From Pseudoxanthomonas beigongshangi (GTDB lineage: Bacteria; Pseudomonadota; Gammaproteobacteria; Xanthomonadales; Xanthomonadaceae), in NCBI RefSeq assembly GCF_016820515.1, contig NZ_JADHDV010000012.1, positions 1 to 64,000 on the forward strand: a DNA stretch of 64,000 nucleotides. The letters run 5' to 3'. A model generated the notes under the pieces. The model was not told where the DNA came from. It saw only the letters and a program-made list of their open reading frames with translations, and ran no database searches. Below, piece after piece: positions 54,524 to 63,713 of the stretch; within the stretch, counting starts at the first letter, position 1, and each line of letters starts with the position of its first letter. Made by a program: the position numbers and the translations under genes.

Positions 54524-55279
54524 TCACGCAGCCGCGTTCGAACGGACCAGCCAGTCCTCGAAACGGATCGCGCCCAGGCGCGCATCGGGACCGGGCGTCA
54601 GCGACTGGTCGTCCAGTTCGCCGCCGAAGTAGCGCGCATGCACGTCCGCCACGACCTTGCGCGTGTCTCCCGTCACCGCGAACAGGCGCTTGGCCATTTC
54701 GTCGAGCGGGACGGCCTCCGGGCCGGCGATCTCGATCGTGCCGTCGATTGGCGTTGCCTGCGCGACATCGGCCAGCGCGGCCACCACGTCGTCCGATGCA
54801 ATGGTCTGGATGAGCGCTGGCGACAGGCGGACTTCATCGCCGACGACGGCCGCCTGGGCGATGCCGGCGACGAATTCGTGGAACTGGGTGGCGCGCACGA
54901 TGGTGTACGGAAGTCCCGACGCCTTGATCAGGTTCTCCTGCGCCACCTTCGCGCGGAAGTAGCCGTTGTCGGGATTGCGTTCACTTCCGACGATGGACAG
55001 CGCCACGTGGTGGCGTACGCCGGCGGCGGCTTCGGCGGCCAACAGGTTGCGGCCGGAGGTCTCGAAGAATTCCAGCACCGCCTGGTCGTCCCAGGCCGGT
55101 GCGTTCGCCACGTCGACCACCACCTGAGCACCGTCCATGGCCTCGGCCAGGCCTTCGCGGGTAATGGTGTTCACCCCGGTGCCCGGGGCGGCGGCCAATA
55201 CTTCATGACCGTGATTGCGCAGGGTGGCGACGAGTTTCGAGCCAATCAGGCCGGTGCCCCCGATGACGACGATCTTCAT
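54524..55279 (-). CDS. NAD(P)-binding NmrA-like protein
   Basis: 251 residues. The ATG at 55279 has better spacing from GGAG than the one at 55285. MKIVVIGGTGLIGSKLVATL is the GGTGxxG nucleotide motif of NmrA/quinone-reductase-like atypical SDRs. It lacks the YxxxK catalytic pair of classical SDRs. LPYTIVRATQFHEFVAGIAQ is typical. First gene of the efflux operon, 38 nt before the HlyD start; perhaps a sensor or a detoxifying reductase. Confidence 0.85.
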   Translation of the reverse strand: MKIVVIGGTGLIGSKLVATLRNHGHEVLAAAPGTGVNTITREGLAEAMDGAQVVVDVANAPAWDDQAVLEFFETSGRNLLAAEAAAGVRHHVALSIVGSERNPDNGYFRAKVAQENLIKASGLPYTIVRATQFHEFVAGIAQAAVVGDEVRLSPALIQTIASDDVVAALADVAQATPIDGTIEIAGPEAVPLDEMAKRLFAVTGDTRKVVADVHARYFGGELDDQSLTPGPDARLGAIRFEDWLVRSNAAA

Positions 55280-55512
55280 TTGCATGTTCTCCGCTGGGTC
55301 AACGGCAGGACTTGCCGCCGATGGAGAAAGCTTGCGCGCCGGTCCCGGCGAAGTCCTTGCGGCGACCTTCAAGAAACCTTGGAATTCGCTTGGATTCGCG
55401 CCGGCGCCGGGACTGGCCGCCGGCCTGGTTCGTACGGCCGTGCAATTCAATCGGGTACCATGACGCGATTCCCTCGGGCACGGGGCGCGAGGGTACGGCA
55501 AGGGCGTTGACC

Positions 55513-57087
55513 GTGCGATTCGCGTTCGAAGACTGCTTGCTCGATGACGAGCGCCGGGAACTGACGCTGCGCGGGCAGCCCGTTTCCATCGGCCCGCAGG
55601 TCTTCGATCTGTTGCTGTACCTGGTGCTCCATCGTGACCGCGTGGTCGGCAAGGACGAGCTGCTGCAGGTGGTATGGAGCGGCCGGATCGTCTCCGAGTC
55701 CACGGTCGCCAGCCACATCAACGCCGTGCGCAAGGCGATCGCGGACACCGGCTCCGAACAGCGCCTGTTGCGCACCGTCGCGCGCAAGGGGTTCCGCTTC
55801 ATCGGCGAGATCCGGGACGACGACATCGCGCCGGTACCGGCCCTGCCGGATGCGCATGGCAGCGGCGTCGGCGCGCTGTCCGCACCGATGCTGCCCGACA
55901 GGCCCTCCATCGCCGTGCTGCCGTTCCAGAACCTGAGCGGTGACAGCGGCCAGGACTATTTCGCCGACGGCGTGGTCGAGGACGTCATCACCGCGCTCTC
56001 GCGCGTGCGCTGGCTGTTCGTCATCGCCCGCAACACCAGCTTCGCCTACAAGGACCATCGGGTGGATCCGCGGACGGTCGGCCGCGAGCTGGGCGTGCGC
56101 TACATACTGGAAGGCAGCGTGCGCAGGGCTGGCAACAAGGTCCGCATCACCGGGCAGCTGATCGACGCCTCGACCGGCACGCACCTGTGGGCCGAGCGCT
56201 TCGAGGGCACGCTCGACGATATCTTCGAGCTGCAGGCGGAGGTTGCCGAAAGCGTGGTTGGCGCAATCTCTCCGCAGTTGGAGCGCGCGGAAATCGAACG
56301 CGCCAAGCGCAAGCCGACCCAGAGCCTGGATGCGTACGACTACTACCTGCGCGGGGTCGCGAACCTGCACAGCGGCAGCCGCGAAACCATCGAGGAAGCG
56401 CTGCGCCAGTTCTATCGCGCCATCGAGCTGGATCCGGAATACGGTTCGGCCTACGGCGGGGCGGCCTGGTGCCATGTCTGGCGCAAGGTCAATGGCTGGA
56501 TGATCGACCGGCCCGCGGAGGTCGCCGAGGGCGTGCGCCTGGCGCGGCTGGCGGTGACCTGGGGACGGGACGACGCGGTGGCGCTGACCCGCGGTGGCCA
56601 TGCGCTGGGCCACCTGACCCGCGATCTGGACGGCGGCATCGCACTGCTGGATCGGGCGGTGCTGCTGAATCCGAACTTCGCACCGGCCTGGTTCCTGGGC
56701 GGTTTCCTGCGCATCTTCCACGGCGAATCGGAAAGCGCGATGGCGTTGTTTTCCCGCGCGGTTCGGCTGAGCCCGCTGGATCCGGAAATGTTCCGCATGC
56801 AGGCGGGCATCGCGCTGGCGCACTTCTTCGCCGGCGATTTCGATGCCGCATCGATCTGGGCGGAGAAAGCGCTCAGCAACCTGCCCTCGCTGCTGGTCGC
56901 CGCCGTGGTGGCGGCGGCGAGCCATGCGCTGGCCGGACGCGCGCGGCAGGCCGGCCTCGCCGTCGCGCACGTGCGCGCGCTGGATCCGTCGCTGTCCCAG
57001 TCCAGCCTCGCCGACTGGCTGCCCATCCATCGCCCGCAGGATCTCGCGCGGCTGACCGAAGGGCTGCGCCTGGCGGGCCTGCCCTGA
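55513..57087 (+). CDS. winged-helix regulator with TolB-like and TPR domains
   Basis: 524 residues from a GTG at 55513 (VRFAFEDCLLDDERRELTLR), with AAGGG eight to nine bases upstream; a TTG at 55507 is also possible. Residues 1-97 form an OmpR/CadC-type winged helix (ESTVASHINAVRKAIADTGS; RTVARKGFRFIG). About 125-265 is a TolB/FlgO-like region (PSIAVLPFQNLSGD) and 275-524 are TPR repeats. This set is common in proteobacterial one-component regulators. It is divergent from the NmrA-HlyD-EmrB operon, its likely target. Confidence 0.87.
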   Translation: MRFAFEDCLLDDERRELTLRGQPVSIGPQVFDLLLYLVLHRDRVVGKDELLQVVWSGRIVSESTVASHINAVRKAIADTGSEQRLLRTVARKGFRFIGEIRDDDIAPVPALPDAHGSGVGALSAPMLPDRPSIAVLPFQNLSGDSGQDYFADGVVEDVITALSRVRWLFVIARNTSFAYKDHRVDPRTVGRELGVRYILEGSVRRAGNKVRITGQLIDASTGTHLWAERFEGTLDDIFELQAEVAESVVGAISPQLERAEIERAKRKPTQSLDAYDYYLRGVANLHSGSRETIEEALRQFYRAIELDPEYGSAYGGAAWCHVWRKVNGWMIDRPAEVAEGVRLARLAVTWGRDDAVALTRGGHALGHLTRDLDGGIALLDRAVLLNPNFAPAWFLGGFLRIFHGESESAMALFSRAVRLSPLDPEMFRMQAGIALAHFFAGDFDAASIWAEKALSNLPSLLVAAVVAAASHALAGRARQAGLAVAHVRALDPSLSQSSLADWLPIHRPQDLARLTEGLRLAGLP

Positions 57088-57129
57088 CGGCTGCCCGGCG
57101 GGATCATCCGGCCCTGTTCCGGCGCTTCC

Positions 57130-58134
57130 CTACGAGGCGGGCGCGGCAGTCGACCCGCGCAACATCAGGCTGAATTCCAGCGTCTGCTGATGCGGTACGT
57201 CCACGCCCTCGATGATGGCGAGCAGCAGCTTGACCGCACGCATGCCGATCTCGCGCATCGGCTGGCTGATGGTGGTCAGCGGCGGGTTGAGGTAACGGGA
57301 CGAGGCCAGATCGTCGAAGCCGACGATCGAGAAGTCCTCCGGCACGCGGATGCCCAGATCCCGGCACGCGGCGAGCATGCCCAGCGCCATCTGGTCGCTG
57401 AAACAGAATGCGGCGGTCGGCGCGGCCGCCTGGCCCAACAACCGCTTCGCGGCCGCATAGCCGGATTCCACCGAGAAGTCGCCCGGCACGATCGTCAGCT
57501 GACGCAGGCGGCCACGTACCCTGGCCGCGATCCGGGCTCCTTCCAGCCGCTGCTGGTGCAGCGGATTGTCGGGCGGTCCGCCGATCACGGCGATCCGCTC
57601 ATGGCCCAGGCCGTAGAGATGTTCCATCGCGGTGCGCGCGGCGGCGGCGTTGTCGATGTGGACACTGGGAATGCCCAGCGCCGGATCGAATTCGCTGCCG
57701 TTGACCACCGGCGCGTTGGCGCCGAGTTGCCGGACGATTTCCTGCGCCGTTGGCGGCAGCCGGTGCCCCAGCACGATCAGGCCATCGGCTTCGTTGCGCG
57801 GAAGCATCTGCGCGTAGCGCTCCTCCCGATCCGGCTGGTGCTGGGTATCACCGAGCAGGACGGCGTAGTCGGCCGCCTGCGCGGCTTCCTCCGCACCCTG
57901 CAGGATCTGGGCGAAGAACGGATTGGCGATGTCCGGGACCGTGACCAGGATCTTGCTGCTGCGTTGGGTCTTGAGCGTCCGGGCCACCGTGTTGGGGACA
58001 TAGCCCAGCGCGGCCGCCGCCTGTTCGATGCGCTTGCGCGTGGCCGGCAGGACCTTTTCCGGCCGCGACAGCGCGCGCGACACGGTGCCTGCCGAAACGC
58101 CGACGTGCTTCGCGATGTCGTAGATGGTCGCCAT
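57130..58134 (-). CDS. LacI-family transcriptional regulator
   Basis: 334 residues from the ATG at 58134. The helix-turn-helix is TIYDIAKHVGVSAGTVSRAL (3-22), followed by the hinge YVPNTVARTLKTQRS and a sugar-binding periplasmic-protein-like domain (ILVTVPDIANPFFAQILQGA). It is divergent from the sugar isomerase/epimerase gene at 58227, with a perfect palindrome between them. It should repress the 58227-64000 cluster until an unknown sugar ligand binds. Confidence 0.92.
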   Translation of the reverse strand: MATIYDIAKHVGVSAGTVSRALSRPEKVLPATRKRIEQAAAALGYVPNTVARTLKTQRSSKILVTVPDIANPFFAQILQGAEEAAQAADYAVLLGDTQHQPDREERYAQMLPRNEADGLIVLGHRLPPTAQEIVRQLGANAPVVNGSEFDPALGIPSVHIDNAAAARTAMEHLYGLGHERIAVIGGPPDNPLHQQRLEGARIAARVRGRLRQLTIVPGDFSVESGYAAAKRLLGQAAAPTAAFCFSDQMALGMLAACRDLGIRVPEDFSIVGFDDLASSRYLNPPLTTISQPMREIGMRAVKLLLAIIEGVDVPHQQTLEFSLMLRGSTAAPAS

Positions 58135-58196
58135 GTCAGTCCCGGGTTCCCCGATGCGGTGCACAACACGTGTCCGGGTTGGCCCATGCTAGGATA

Positions 58197-58212
58197 ATGC
58201 AATCGATTGCAT
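58197..58212. promoter_or_regulatory. LacI-type operator, perfect 16-bp palindrome
   Basis: ATGCAATCGATTGCAT is a perfect 16-bp palindrome with the central CG of LacI-family sites. It sits between the lacI-type gene and its divergent partner, 15 bp before the partner's GTG, where a bound repressor would block both promoters. Confidence 0.8.
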
Positions 58213-58226
58213 CGAGGCGGATTGAC

Positions 58227-59279
58227 GTGAAAACACTCAAGGGTCCCGCGCTGTTCCTGGCGCAGTTCATCGGTGACAAGCCTCCTTTCAATCGTTTGGA
58301 CACGCTGGCCGAATGGGCCGCGGGGCTCGGCTATTCTGGCCTACAAGTGCCGACCAGCGCGCCCCATATCTTCGATCTCGCCCAGGCCGCGCAGAGCCAG
58401 GCCTACTGCGACGACGTGGCCGGCATGCTGGCCGGACACGGTATCCAGATCACCGAGCTGTCCACCCACCTGCAGGGACAACTGGTCGCCGTCCATCCCG
58501 CCTACGACAGCCTGTTCGACGGCTTCGCCCCGCCGGAACTGCGCGGCAATCCCGCCGCGCGGCAGGCCTGGGCCGTCGAGCAGGTGAAGCTGGCGGCCAA
58601 GGCCAGCCAGCGCCTGGGGCTGAAGGCGCATGCCACGTTCTCCGGCGCGCTGGCCTGGCCTTACTTCTATCCCTGGCCGCAACGGCCGCCCGGTCTGGTG
58701 GAAGAAGCCTTCGCAGAACTCGGCCGCCGCTGGCGCCCGATCCTGGATGCCTTCGACGCCTGCGGCGTGGACCTTTGCTACGAGATCCATCCGGGCGAGG
58801 ACTTGCACGACGGCGCGACCTTCGAGCGTTTCCTCGAAGCGGTCGATCACCATCCGCGCGCCAAGATCCTCTACGACCCCAGCCACCTGCTGCTGCAGCA
58901 GATGGACTACCTGGGTTTCATCGACCGCTACCACGAGCGCATCGGCATCTTCCACGTCAAGGACGCCGAGTACCGCGCCAGCGCGCGCAGCGGCGTCTAC
59001 GGCGGTTACGAGAACTGGATCGATCGTCCCGGCCGGTTCCGCTCGCTGGGGGACGGCCAGATCGACTTCAAGGCGATCTTCTCCAAGTTCGCCCAGTACG
59101 ACTTCCCGGGCTGGGCCGTACTGGAATGGGAGTGCTGCCTGAAGCATCCGGAAGACGGCGCGCGCGAGGGCGCGCCCTTCATCCGCGACCACATCATCCG
59201 CGTCACCGAGCGCGCCTTCGACGACTTTGCCGACAGCGGCGCCGATCCGGAAGCGTTGCGCGGCATGCTGGGGATTTGA
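58227..59279 (+). CDS. sugar phosphate isomerase/epimerase-like (xylose isomerase TIM barrel) protein
   Basis: 350 residues from the GTG at 58227 with AGGCGG about six bases upstream. A TIM barrel with candidate metal ligands in CYEIHPGEDL, LYDPSHLLLQ, FHVKDAE and LEWECCLK. Cytoplasmic, no signal peptide. In clusters of this type such proteins are linked to 3-keto-sugar or myo-inositol-like handling. The reaction is not established from the sequence. Confidence 0.88.
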   Translation: MKTLKGPALFLAQFIGDKPPFNRLDTLAEWAAGLGYSGLQVPTSAPHIFDLAQAAQSQAYCDDVAGMLAGHGIQITELSTHLQGQLVAVHPAYDSLFDGFAPPELRGNPAARQAWAVEQVKLAAKASQRLGLKAHATFSGALAWPYFYPWPQRPPGLVEEAFAELGRRWRPILDAFDACGVDLCYEIHPGEDLHDGATFERFLEAVDHHPRAKILYDPSHLLLQQMDYLGFIDRYHERIGIFHVKDAEYRASARSGVYGGYENWIDRPGRFRSLGDGQIDFKAIFSKFAQYDFPGWAVLEWECCLKHPEDGAREGAPFIRDHIIRVTERAFDDFADSGADPEALRGMLGI

Positions 59280-59306
59280 ACCAACACCGACCTGGGAGGG
59301 GAAGTC

Positions 59307-60521
59307 ATGACGTTCGCCATGTCGCGCCTGAGCGCGATGATGTTCCTTCAGTTCTTCATCTGGGGTGCGTGGTTCGTCACCCTGGGCACCTATCTGGTAC
59401 AGGGACCGCTGAAGGCCAGCGCCAGCCAGGTGGCCACCGCGTTCCTCAGCCAGTCCATCGGCGCCATCGTCGCGCCGTTCCTGGTCGGCCTGGTCGCCGA
59501 CCGTTACTTCGCCGCGCAGCGCATCCTGGCGGTGTTGCACCTGGCCGGCGCGGTGTTGATGTGGGTCGCGTCCACAGCCACCAGCTTCAACGCCTTCGCG
59601 ACCTGCGTGATGGTGTACATGCTGCTGTTCATGCCGACGCTGGCGCTGGTCAACAGCATCGCCATGCGCCACATGCAGTCGCCGGAAAAGCAGTTCCCGC
59701 TCGTCCGCGTCTCCGGCACCATCGGCTGGATCGTCGCCGGTGTGCTGATCGGCTGGCTGGGCTGGGAACAGGCCCATCGCCTTGAACTCACCTTCCGCAT
59801 GGCCGCGGCGGCCTCGCTGGCGCTCGGCCTGTATGCGCTCACCCTGCCGCACACGCCGCCGCTGGCGCAGCAGCGCAACGCGGGCGTCGGACAGATCCTG
59901 GGACTGGACGCGCTGCGCCTGCTGAAATCGCGTTCGTACCTGGTGTTCTTCCTGGCCTCGATCGCGATCTGCGTCCCGCTGTCGTTCTACTACAACTTCA
60001 CCAATCCCTATCTCAACGATCTGGGCGTGCGCGGCGCGGCCGGCCTGCAGTCGCTGGGCCAGGTATCCGAAGTGCTGCTGATGCTGGCCATGCCGTTCCT
60101 GTTCGTGCGGCTGGGCGTGAAGACCATGCTGGCGGTCGGCATGGCGGCGTGGGTGCTGCGTTACGGCATGTTCGCCTATGGCGACGCGGGCAGCGGGTTC
60201 TCCCTGCTGGTGATCGGCATCGTGCTGCACGGCATCTGCTACGACTTCTTCTTCGTCACCGGCCAGATCTACACCGACGCGCATGCCGGTCCCGACACCC
60301 GCAGCAGCGCGCAGGGTTTCATCACCCTGGCCACGTATGGCGTCGGCATGCTGATCGGCACCTTCCTGTCCGGCGCGGTCGTGGAGCACTACACCACTGC
60401 GGCGGGTCCGGACTGGCGGCAGATCTGGCTGTTCCCGGCGGGCGTCGCGCTGGTGGTGCTGATCGCCTTCCTGTTCCTGTTCCGTGATCGACCGGCCGCC
60501 GCCGCGTCGTCCGCACATTGA
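59307..60521 (+). CDS. MFS transporter of the nucleoside:H+ symporter-like group
   Basis: 404 residues with 12 helices. Start MMFLQFFIWGAWFVTLGTYL is typical of the NHS/NupG-like family, often found in sugar-oxidation clusters. GGGAGGGGAA lies before the ATG. It probably moves a sugar or keto-sugar through the inner membrane. Located between the isomerase and the Gfo/Idh/MocA genes. Confidence 0.87.
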   Translation: MTFAMSRLSAMMFLQFFIWGAWFVTLGTYLVQGPLKASASQVATAFLSQSIGAIVAPFLVGLVADRYFAAQRILAVLHLAGAVLMWVASTATSFNAFATCVMVYMLLFMPTLALVNSIAMRHMQSPEKQFPLVRVSGTIGWIVAGVLIGWLGWEQAHRLELTFRMAAAASLALGLYALTLPHTPPLAQQRNAGVGQILGLDALRLLKSRSYLVFFLASIAICVPLSFYYNFTNPYLNDLGVRGAAGLQSLGQVSEVLLMLAMPFLFVRLGVKTMLAVGMAAWVLRYGMFAYGDAGSGFSLLVIGIVLHGICYDFFFVTGQIYTDAHAGPDTRSSAQGFITLATYGVGMLIGTFLSGAVVEHYTTAAGPDWRQIWLFPAGVALVVLIAFLFLFRDRPAAAASSAH

Positions 60522-60532
60522 GGATTGCGTAG

Positions 60533-61657
60533 ATGAGCAAGCTTGGAGTCGCCATCGTCGGCACCGGCATGATTGGCGCCGTGCATCGCCGCGCCGCGTT
60601 GCTGGCGGGCGCCGATGTCCGCGGCGTGGTCGGTTCGTCACCTGGGCGCGGGAAGGAAGTGGCGCAGGCCTGGGATATCCCGCGCGCCTATCGCGACATC
60701 GAGGAAGCGCTCGCCGACCCGCAGGTGCAGGTCGTGCACGTGTGCACGCCCAACCACCTGCACCGGGCGATGGCGCAGGCCGCGCTGGAAGCCGGCAAGC
60801 ACGTCATCTGCGAGAAGCCGCTGGCCACCACCCTGGAGGACGCCAAGGCGCTGGCGGCGCTGGCCGCCTCCACCGGACGGGTGGCCACGGTACCGTTCGT
60901 CTACCGCTACCACCCGGTCGTGCGCGAAGCCCGCGCGCGCATCGCCCAGGGTGAACTGGGTCCGCTGCGGCTCATCCACGGCAGCTACCTGCAGGACTGG
61001 CTGCTGGATCCGGCCAGCAACAACTGGCGCGTGGATCCGGCGCTGGGCGGCGCTTCGCGCGTGTTCGCCGACATCGGTTCGCACTGGTGCGATCTGGTGG
61101 AATGGGTCAGCGGCGAGCGTTTCGTCGATGTCAGCGCCGCCTTCGAAACCGTGATCGCCGAACGCGCCGCCGCCACCGGCCAGAGTTTCGCCACGCCGGC
61201 GGCGGGCGGTGCGATGCAGGCGGTGTCGAGCGAGGACGTCGCCGCGGCCCTGTTCAAGACCGCCAACGGCACCCTGGCCTCGCTGACCGTCAGCCAGGTC
61301 TCGGCCGGTCGCCGGAACCGCCTGTGGTTCGAAATCGATGGCGCCCAGGCCAGCGTGGCGTTCGATCAGGAAGACAGCGAACGCCTCTGGATCGGCCTGC
61401 CCGACCAGCGCGAGGAAATCTTCACGCGCGGACCGGGTGCCGGAAGCGCCGAACAGCGCCGGCTCTCGGTGCTGCCGGCCGGCCACGCGCAGGGCTACGG
61501 CAACTGCTTCGAGGCCTTCGTCGCGGACACCTATCGCGCCATCTTGGCCGAACGGCCGGAAGGGTTGCCGACGTTCGAAGACGGACTGCGCTCGGCACTG
61601 ATCGTCGATCGCGTCATCGCCTCGGCCCGCTCCCGCGCCTGGACCCCCATCGCCTGA
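60533..61657 (+). CDS. Gfo/Idh/MocA-family oxidoreductase
   Basis: 374 residues. NAD(P) fold at the start: VAIVGTGMIGAVHRRAALLA. EKPLAT near residues 97-102 carries the catalytic lysine, and the C-terminal part has the usual beta sheet (DIGSHWCDLVEW). Cytoplasmic. In 3-keto-glycoside clusters such enzymes reduce keto-sugars back to glucose-like sugars. The exact substrate is unknown. Confidence 0.92.
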   Translation: MSKLGVAIVGTGMIGAVHRRAALLAGADVRGVVGSSPGRGKEVAQAWDIPRAYRDIEEALADPQVQVVHVCTPNHLHRAMAQAALEAGKHVICEKPLATTLEDAKALAALAASTGRVATVPFVYRYHPVVREARARIAQGELGPLRLIHGSYLQDWLLDPASNNWRVDPALGGASRVFADIGSHWCDLVEWVSGERFVDVSAAFETVIAERAAATGQSFATPAAGGAMQAVSSEDVAAALFKTANGTLASLTVSQVSAGRRNRLWFEIDGAQASVAFDQEDSERLWIGLPDQREEIFTRGPGAGSAEQRRLSVLPAGHAQGYGNCFEAFVADTYRAILAERPEGLPTFEDGLRSALIVDRVIASARSRAWTPIA

Positions 61658-61724
61658 ACACACGAAGACAGGCCCCGACCGCTTTTCTTTCCTGTAGTCA
61701 TCGGAATCCCCGGAGGACACCCTG

Positions 61725-62579
61725 ATGCGCACCACCCCACGCAAGATTGCGACCACCGCCCTGCTGCTCCTGGCGACCCTGCCCGGCTTCGCCAGGGACG
61801 CCGCCACGCCGGCCCAGCCCATCGCGGTGCAGATGTACACGCTGCGCAACGTCGCCACGCTGGATGAACAGCTGAAGATCGTCCACGACGCCGGCGTCCA
61901 CGCGGTGGAAACCGTCGGCACGCAGAACGTCACCGCCGCCGAACTCAAGCAGCTGCTGGACAAATATGCGATCAAGGCCGTCTCCACCCACGTGCAGCTG
62001 GCGGATCTGCGCAAGGATTTCGATGGCGTGGTGGCGTTCAACCAGACGCTCGGCAACACCCATCTGGTCGTGCCCTACCTCGGCGAGAAGGAACGCCCCA
62101 CCGACGCCGCCGGCTGGGCCGCACTGGGCAAGGAACTGGGCGAAATTGCCAGCAAGGCCCAGGCCAAGGGCATGACCCTGGCCTACCACAACCACGACTT
62201 CGAGCTGATCGATTTCGGTGGCAAGACCGGTCTGGAACTGCTGTTCGACGCGGCCGGCCCCGCGCTCAAGTCCGAACTGGATCTGGCCTGGGTGGCGCGT
62301 GCCGGCTACGACCCGGCCGCGATGCTCGGCAAGTTCAGCGGACGGGTGTTCGCGGTGCATGCCAAGGACAACGCGCCGAAGGGCCAGGCCACGGACGAGG
62401 GCGGCTTCGCCTCGCTGGGCCAGGGCGTCCTGGACTGGAAGACCATTCTCCCCGCCGCCGAGAAGGCTGGCGTGCAGTGGTACATCATCGAGCACGACCA
62501 GCCGCGCGATCCCGCCGCGGTCGTCAAGGCCGGCGCGGACTACCTGCGCGAACACCTGCCGGCCGGCGCGACGCACTGA
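61725..62579 (+). CDS. exported sugar phosphate isomerase/epimerase-like protein
   Basis: 284 residues with a signal peptide (about 1-23, ending LPGFARDA). TIM barrel with VQMYTLRNVATLDEQLKIVH, metal ligands in YHNHDFELID and ELDLAWVARAGYDP, and HAKDNAPKG. A signal peptide on this fold points to a periplasmic sugar rather than a phosphorylated one. Its stop overlaps the cytochrome gene start by one base. Confidence 0.87.
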   Translation: MRTTPRKIATTALLLLATLPGFARDAATPAQPIAVQMYTLRNVATLDEQLKIVHDAGVHAVETVGTQNVTAAELKQLLDKYAIKAVSTHVQLADLRKDFDGVVAFNQTLGNTHLVVPYLGEKERPTDAAGWAALGKELGEIASKAQAKGMTLAYHNHDFELIDFGGKTGLELLFDAAGPALKSELDLAWVARAGYDPAAMLGKFSGRVFAVHAKDNAPKGQATDEGGFASLGQGVLDWKTILPAAEKAGVQWYIIEHDQPRDPAAVVKAGADYLREHLPAGATH

Positions 62580-62893
62580 TGCGCGGGCAGCGGATGCTGA
62601 AATCCATCGGCATGGCGACCCTGGCCTTTGTCGCCGTGGCGTTGGCGACCGCCGCGGCTTCGGCGGAAGACGCCACCGCGGGCGCCAAGGTCTATGCCAC
62701 CAACTGCGCGGCCTGCCACGGCGCCAACCGCGCGGGCGTGGCGGGCGCGTTTCCGGCGCTCACCGATGTCGGCAAGCGGCTGGATCCGAAACAGATCAAG
62801 GAACGCATCCGGAAGGGCGGCGGCATGATGCCGCCCTTCGGCCATCTGTCGGAAAAGGATATCGAAGACCTCGCGGCCTTCCTGAAGCAGTAG
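62579..62893 (+). CDS. exported c-type cytochrome
   Basis: 104 residues from the ATG at 62579 (TGATG overlap) or the one at 62594. The signal peptide is ATLAFVAVALATAAASAE. Haem site C43-A-A-C46-H47, with M83 or M84 of GGGMMPPFGH as axial ligand. It likely accepts electrons from a periplasmic sugar dehydrogenase such as the GMC/subunit 3 complex whose small subunit is at the right edge. Confidence 0.9.
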   Translation: MRGQRMLKSIGMATLAFVAVALATAAASAEDATAGAKVYATNCAACHGANRAGVAGAFPALTDVGKRLDPKQIKERIRKGGGMMPPFGHLSEKDIEDLAAFLKQ

Positions 62894-62925
62894 GACGCGC
62901 GCGGAGACTCGCTCCGCGCCATCGC

Positions 62926-63669
62926 TTACAGCTCGCGCACCCAGATGTTGCGGAAGCTGACCTTGGAATCGTGATCCTGGATGTAGATCGGCGCGCAGCC
63001 ATGCGGCGCGTAGGACGGCGCGCCGATGTATTCGGTCTTGCCGGACAGCACGGTATCGTTCTGCACCAGCACGCCGTTGTGCAGCACGGTGATGCGCGCG
63101 GGCGAGAGCAGCCCGCCGCCTTCGGAAAAGCGCGGTGCCTTCCAGATGACGTCGTACGCCTGCCATTCGCCCGGCGCGCGCGAGGCGTTCACCAGCGGGA
63201 TGGCCTGCTTGTAGATCGAGGCGGCCTGGCCGTTGGGATAGGTCGCGTTGTTGTAGCTGTCGAGCACCTGCAGTTCGTAGACCTCCTGCAGGAAAATGCC
63301 GCTGTTGCCGCGATGCTGGCCGTCGAAGCCTTTGGTCTCGGTGGGCGTGCGCCATTCCACGTGCAACTGGACGTCGCAGAAGCGCTGCCTGGTGCGGATG
63401 CCCTTGCTGCCCGGCACCACCGTGACCGCGCCATCGGCGACCGTCCAGGGCGCCTTGCCACCCAACTCGCTCTCCCAGGCCGAGAGGTCCTTGCCGTCGA
63501 ACAGCACCACCGCATCGGAAGGCGCGGCCTCGCGCGGCGTGGCCACCGTTGCCGGAATCGGCTTCCAGACCTCGGTCTTGGCGGGATCGCGTTGCGGGTC
63601 GGCCTGCGCCTGTGCGAGCGCGGGGCCCGCGGCCAGGAGGCAGGCCGCCATCAGGATCGGTTTGCTCAT
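62926..63669 (-). CDS. exported DUF1080 / 3-keto-disaccharide hydrolase-domain protein
   Basis: 247 residues from the ATG at 63669, preceded by GGGGAA. The signal peptide covers 1-19 (AAGPALAQ). The domain runs from AVVLFDGKDLSAWESELGG to SFRNIWVREL, with QHRGNSGIFLQEVYELQVLD in the middle. Members cleave or bind 3-keto-glycosides. An in-frame ATG at 63714 overlaps the stop of the upstream gene (TGATG) but would hide the signal peptide. Confidence 0.9.
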   Translation of the reverse strand: MSKPILMAACLLAAGPALAQAQADPQRDPAKTEVWKPIPATVATPREAAPSDAVVLFDGKDLSAWESELGGKAPWTVADGAVTVVPGSKGIRTRQRFCDVQLHVEWRTPTETKGFDGQHRGNSGIFLQEVYELQVLDSYNNATYPNGQAASIYKQAIPLVNASRAPGEWQAYDVIWKAPRFSEGGGLLSPARITVLHNGVLVQNDTVLSGKTEYIGAPSYAPHGCAPIYIQDHDSKVSFRNIWVREL

Positions 63670-63713
63670 CGTGTTCCCCAGCCAGAACGGTTCGGACGAA
63701 GCGCCCATGTCCA

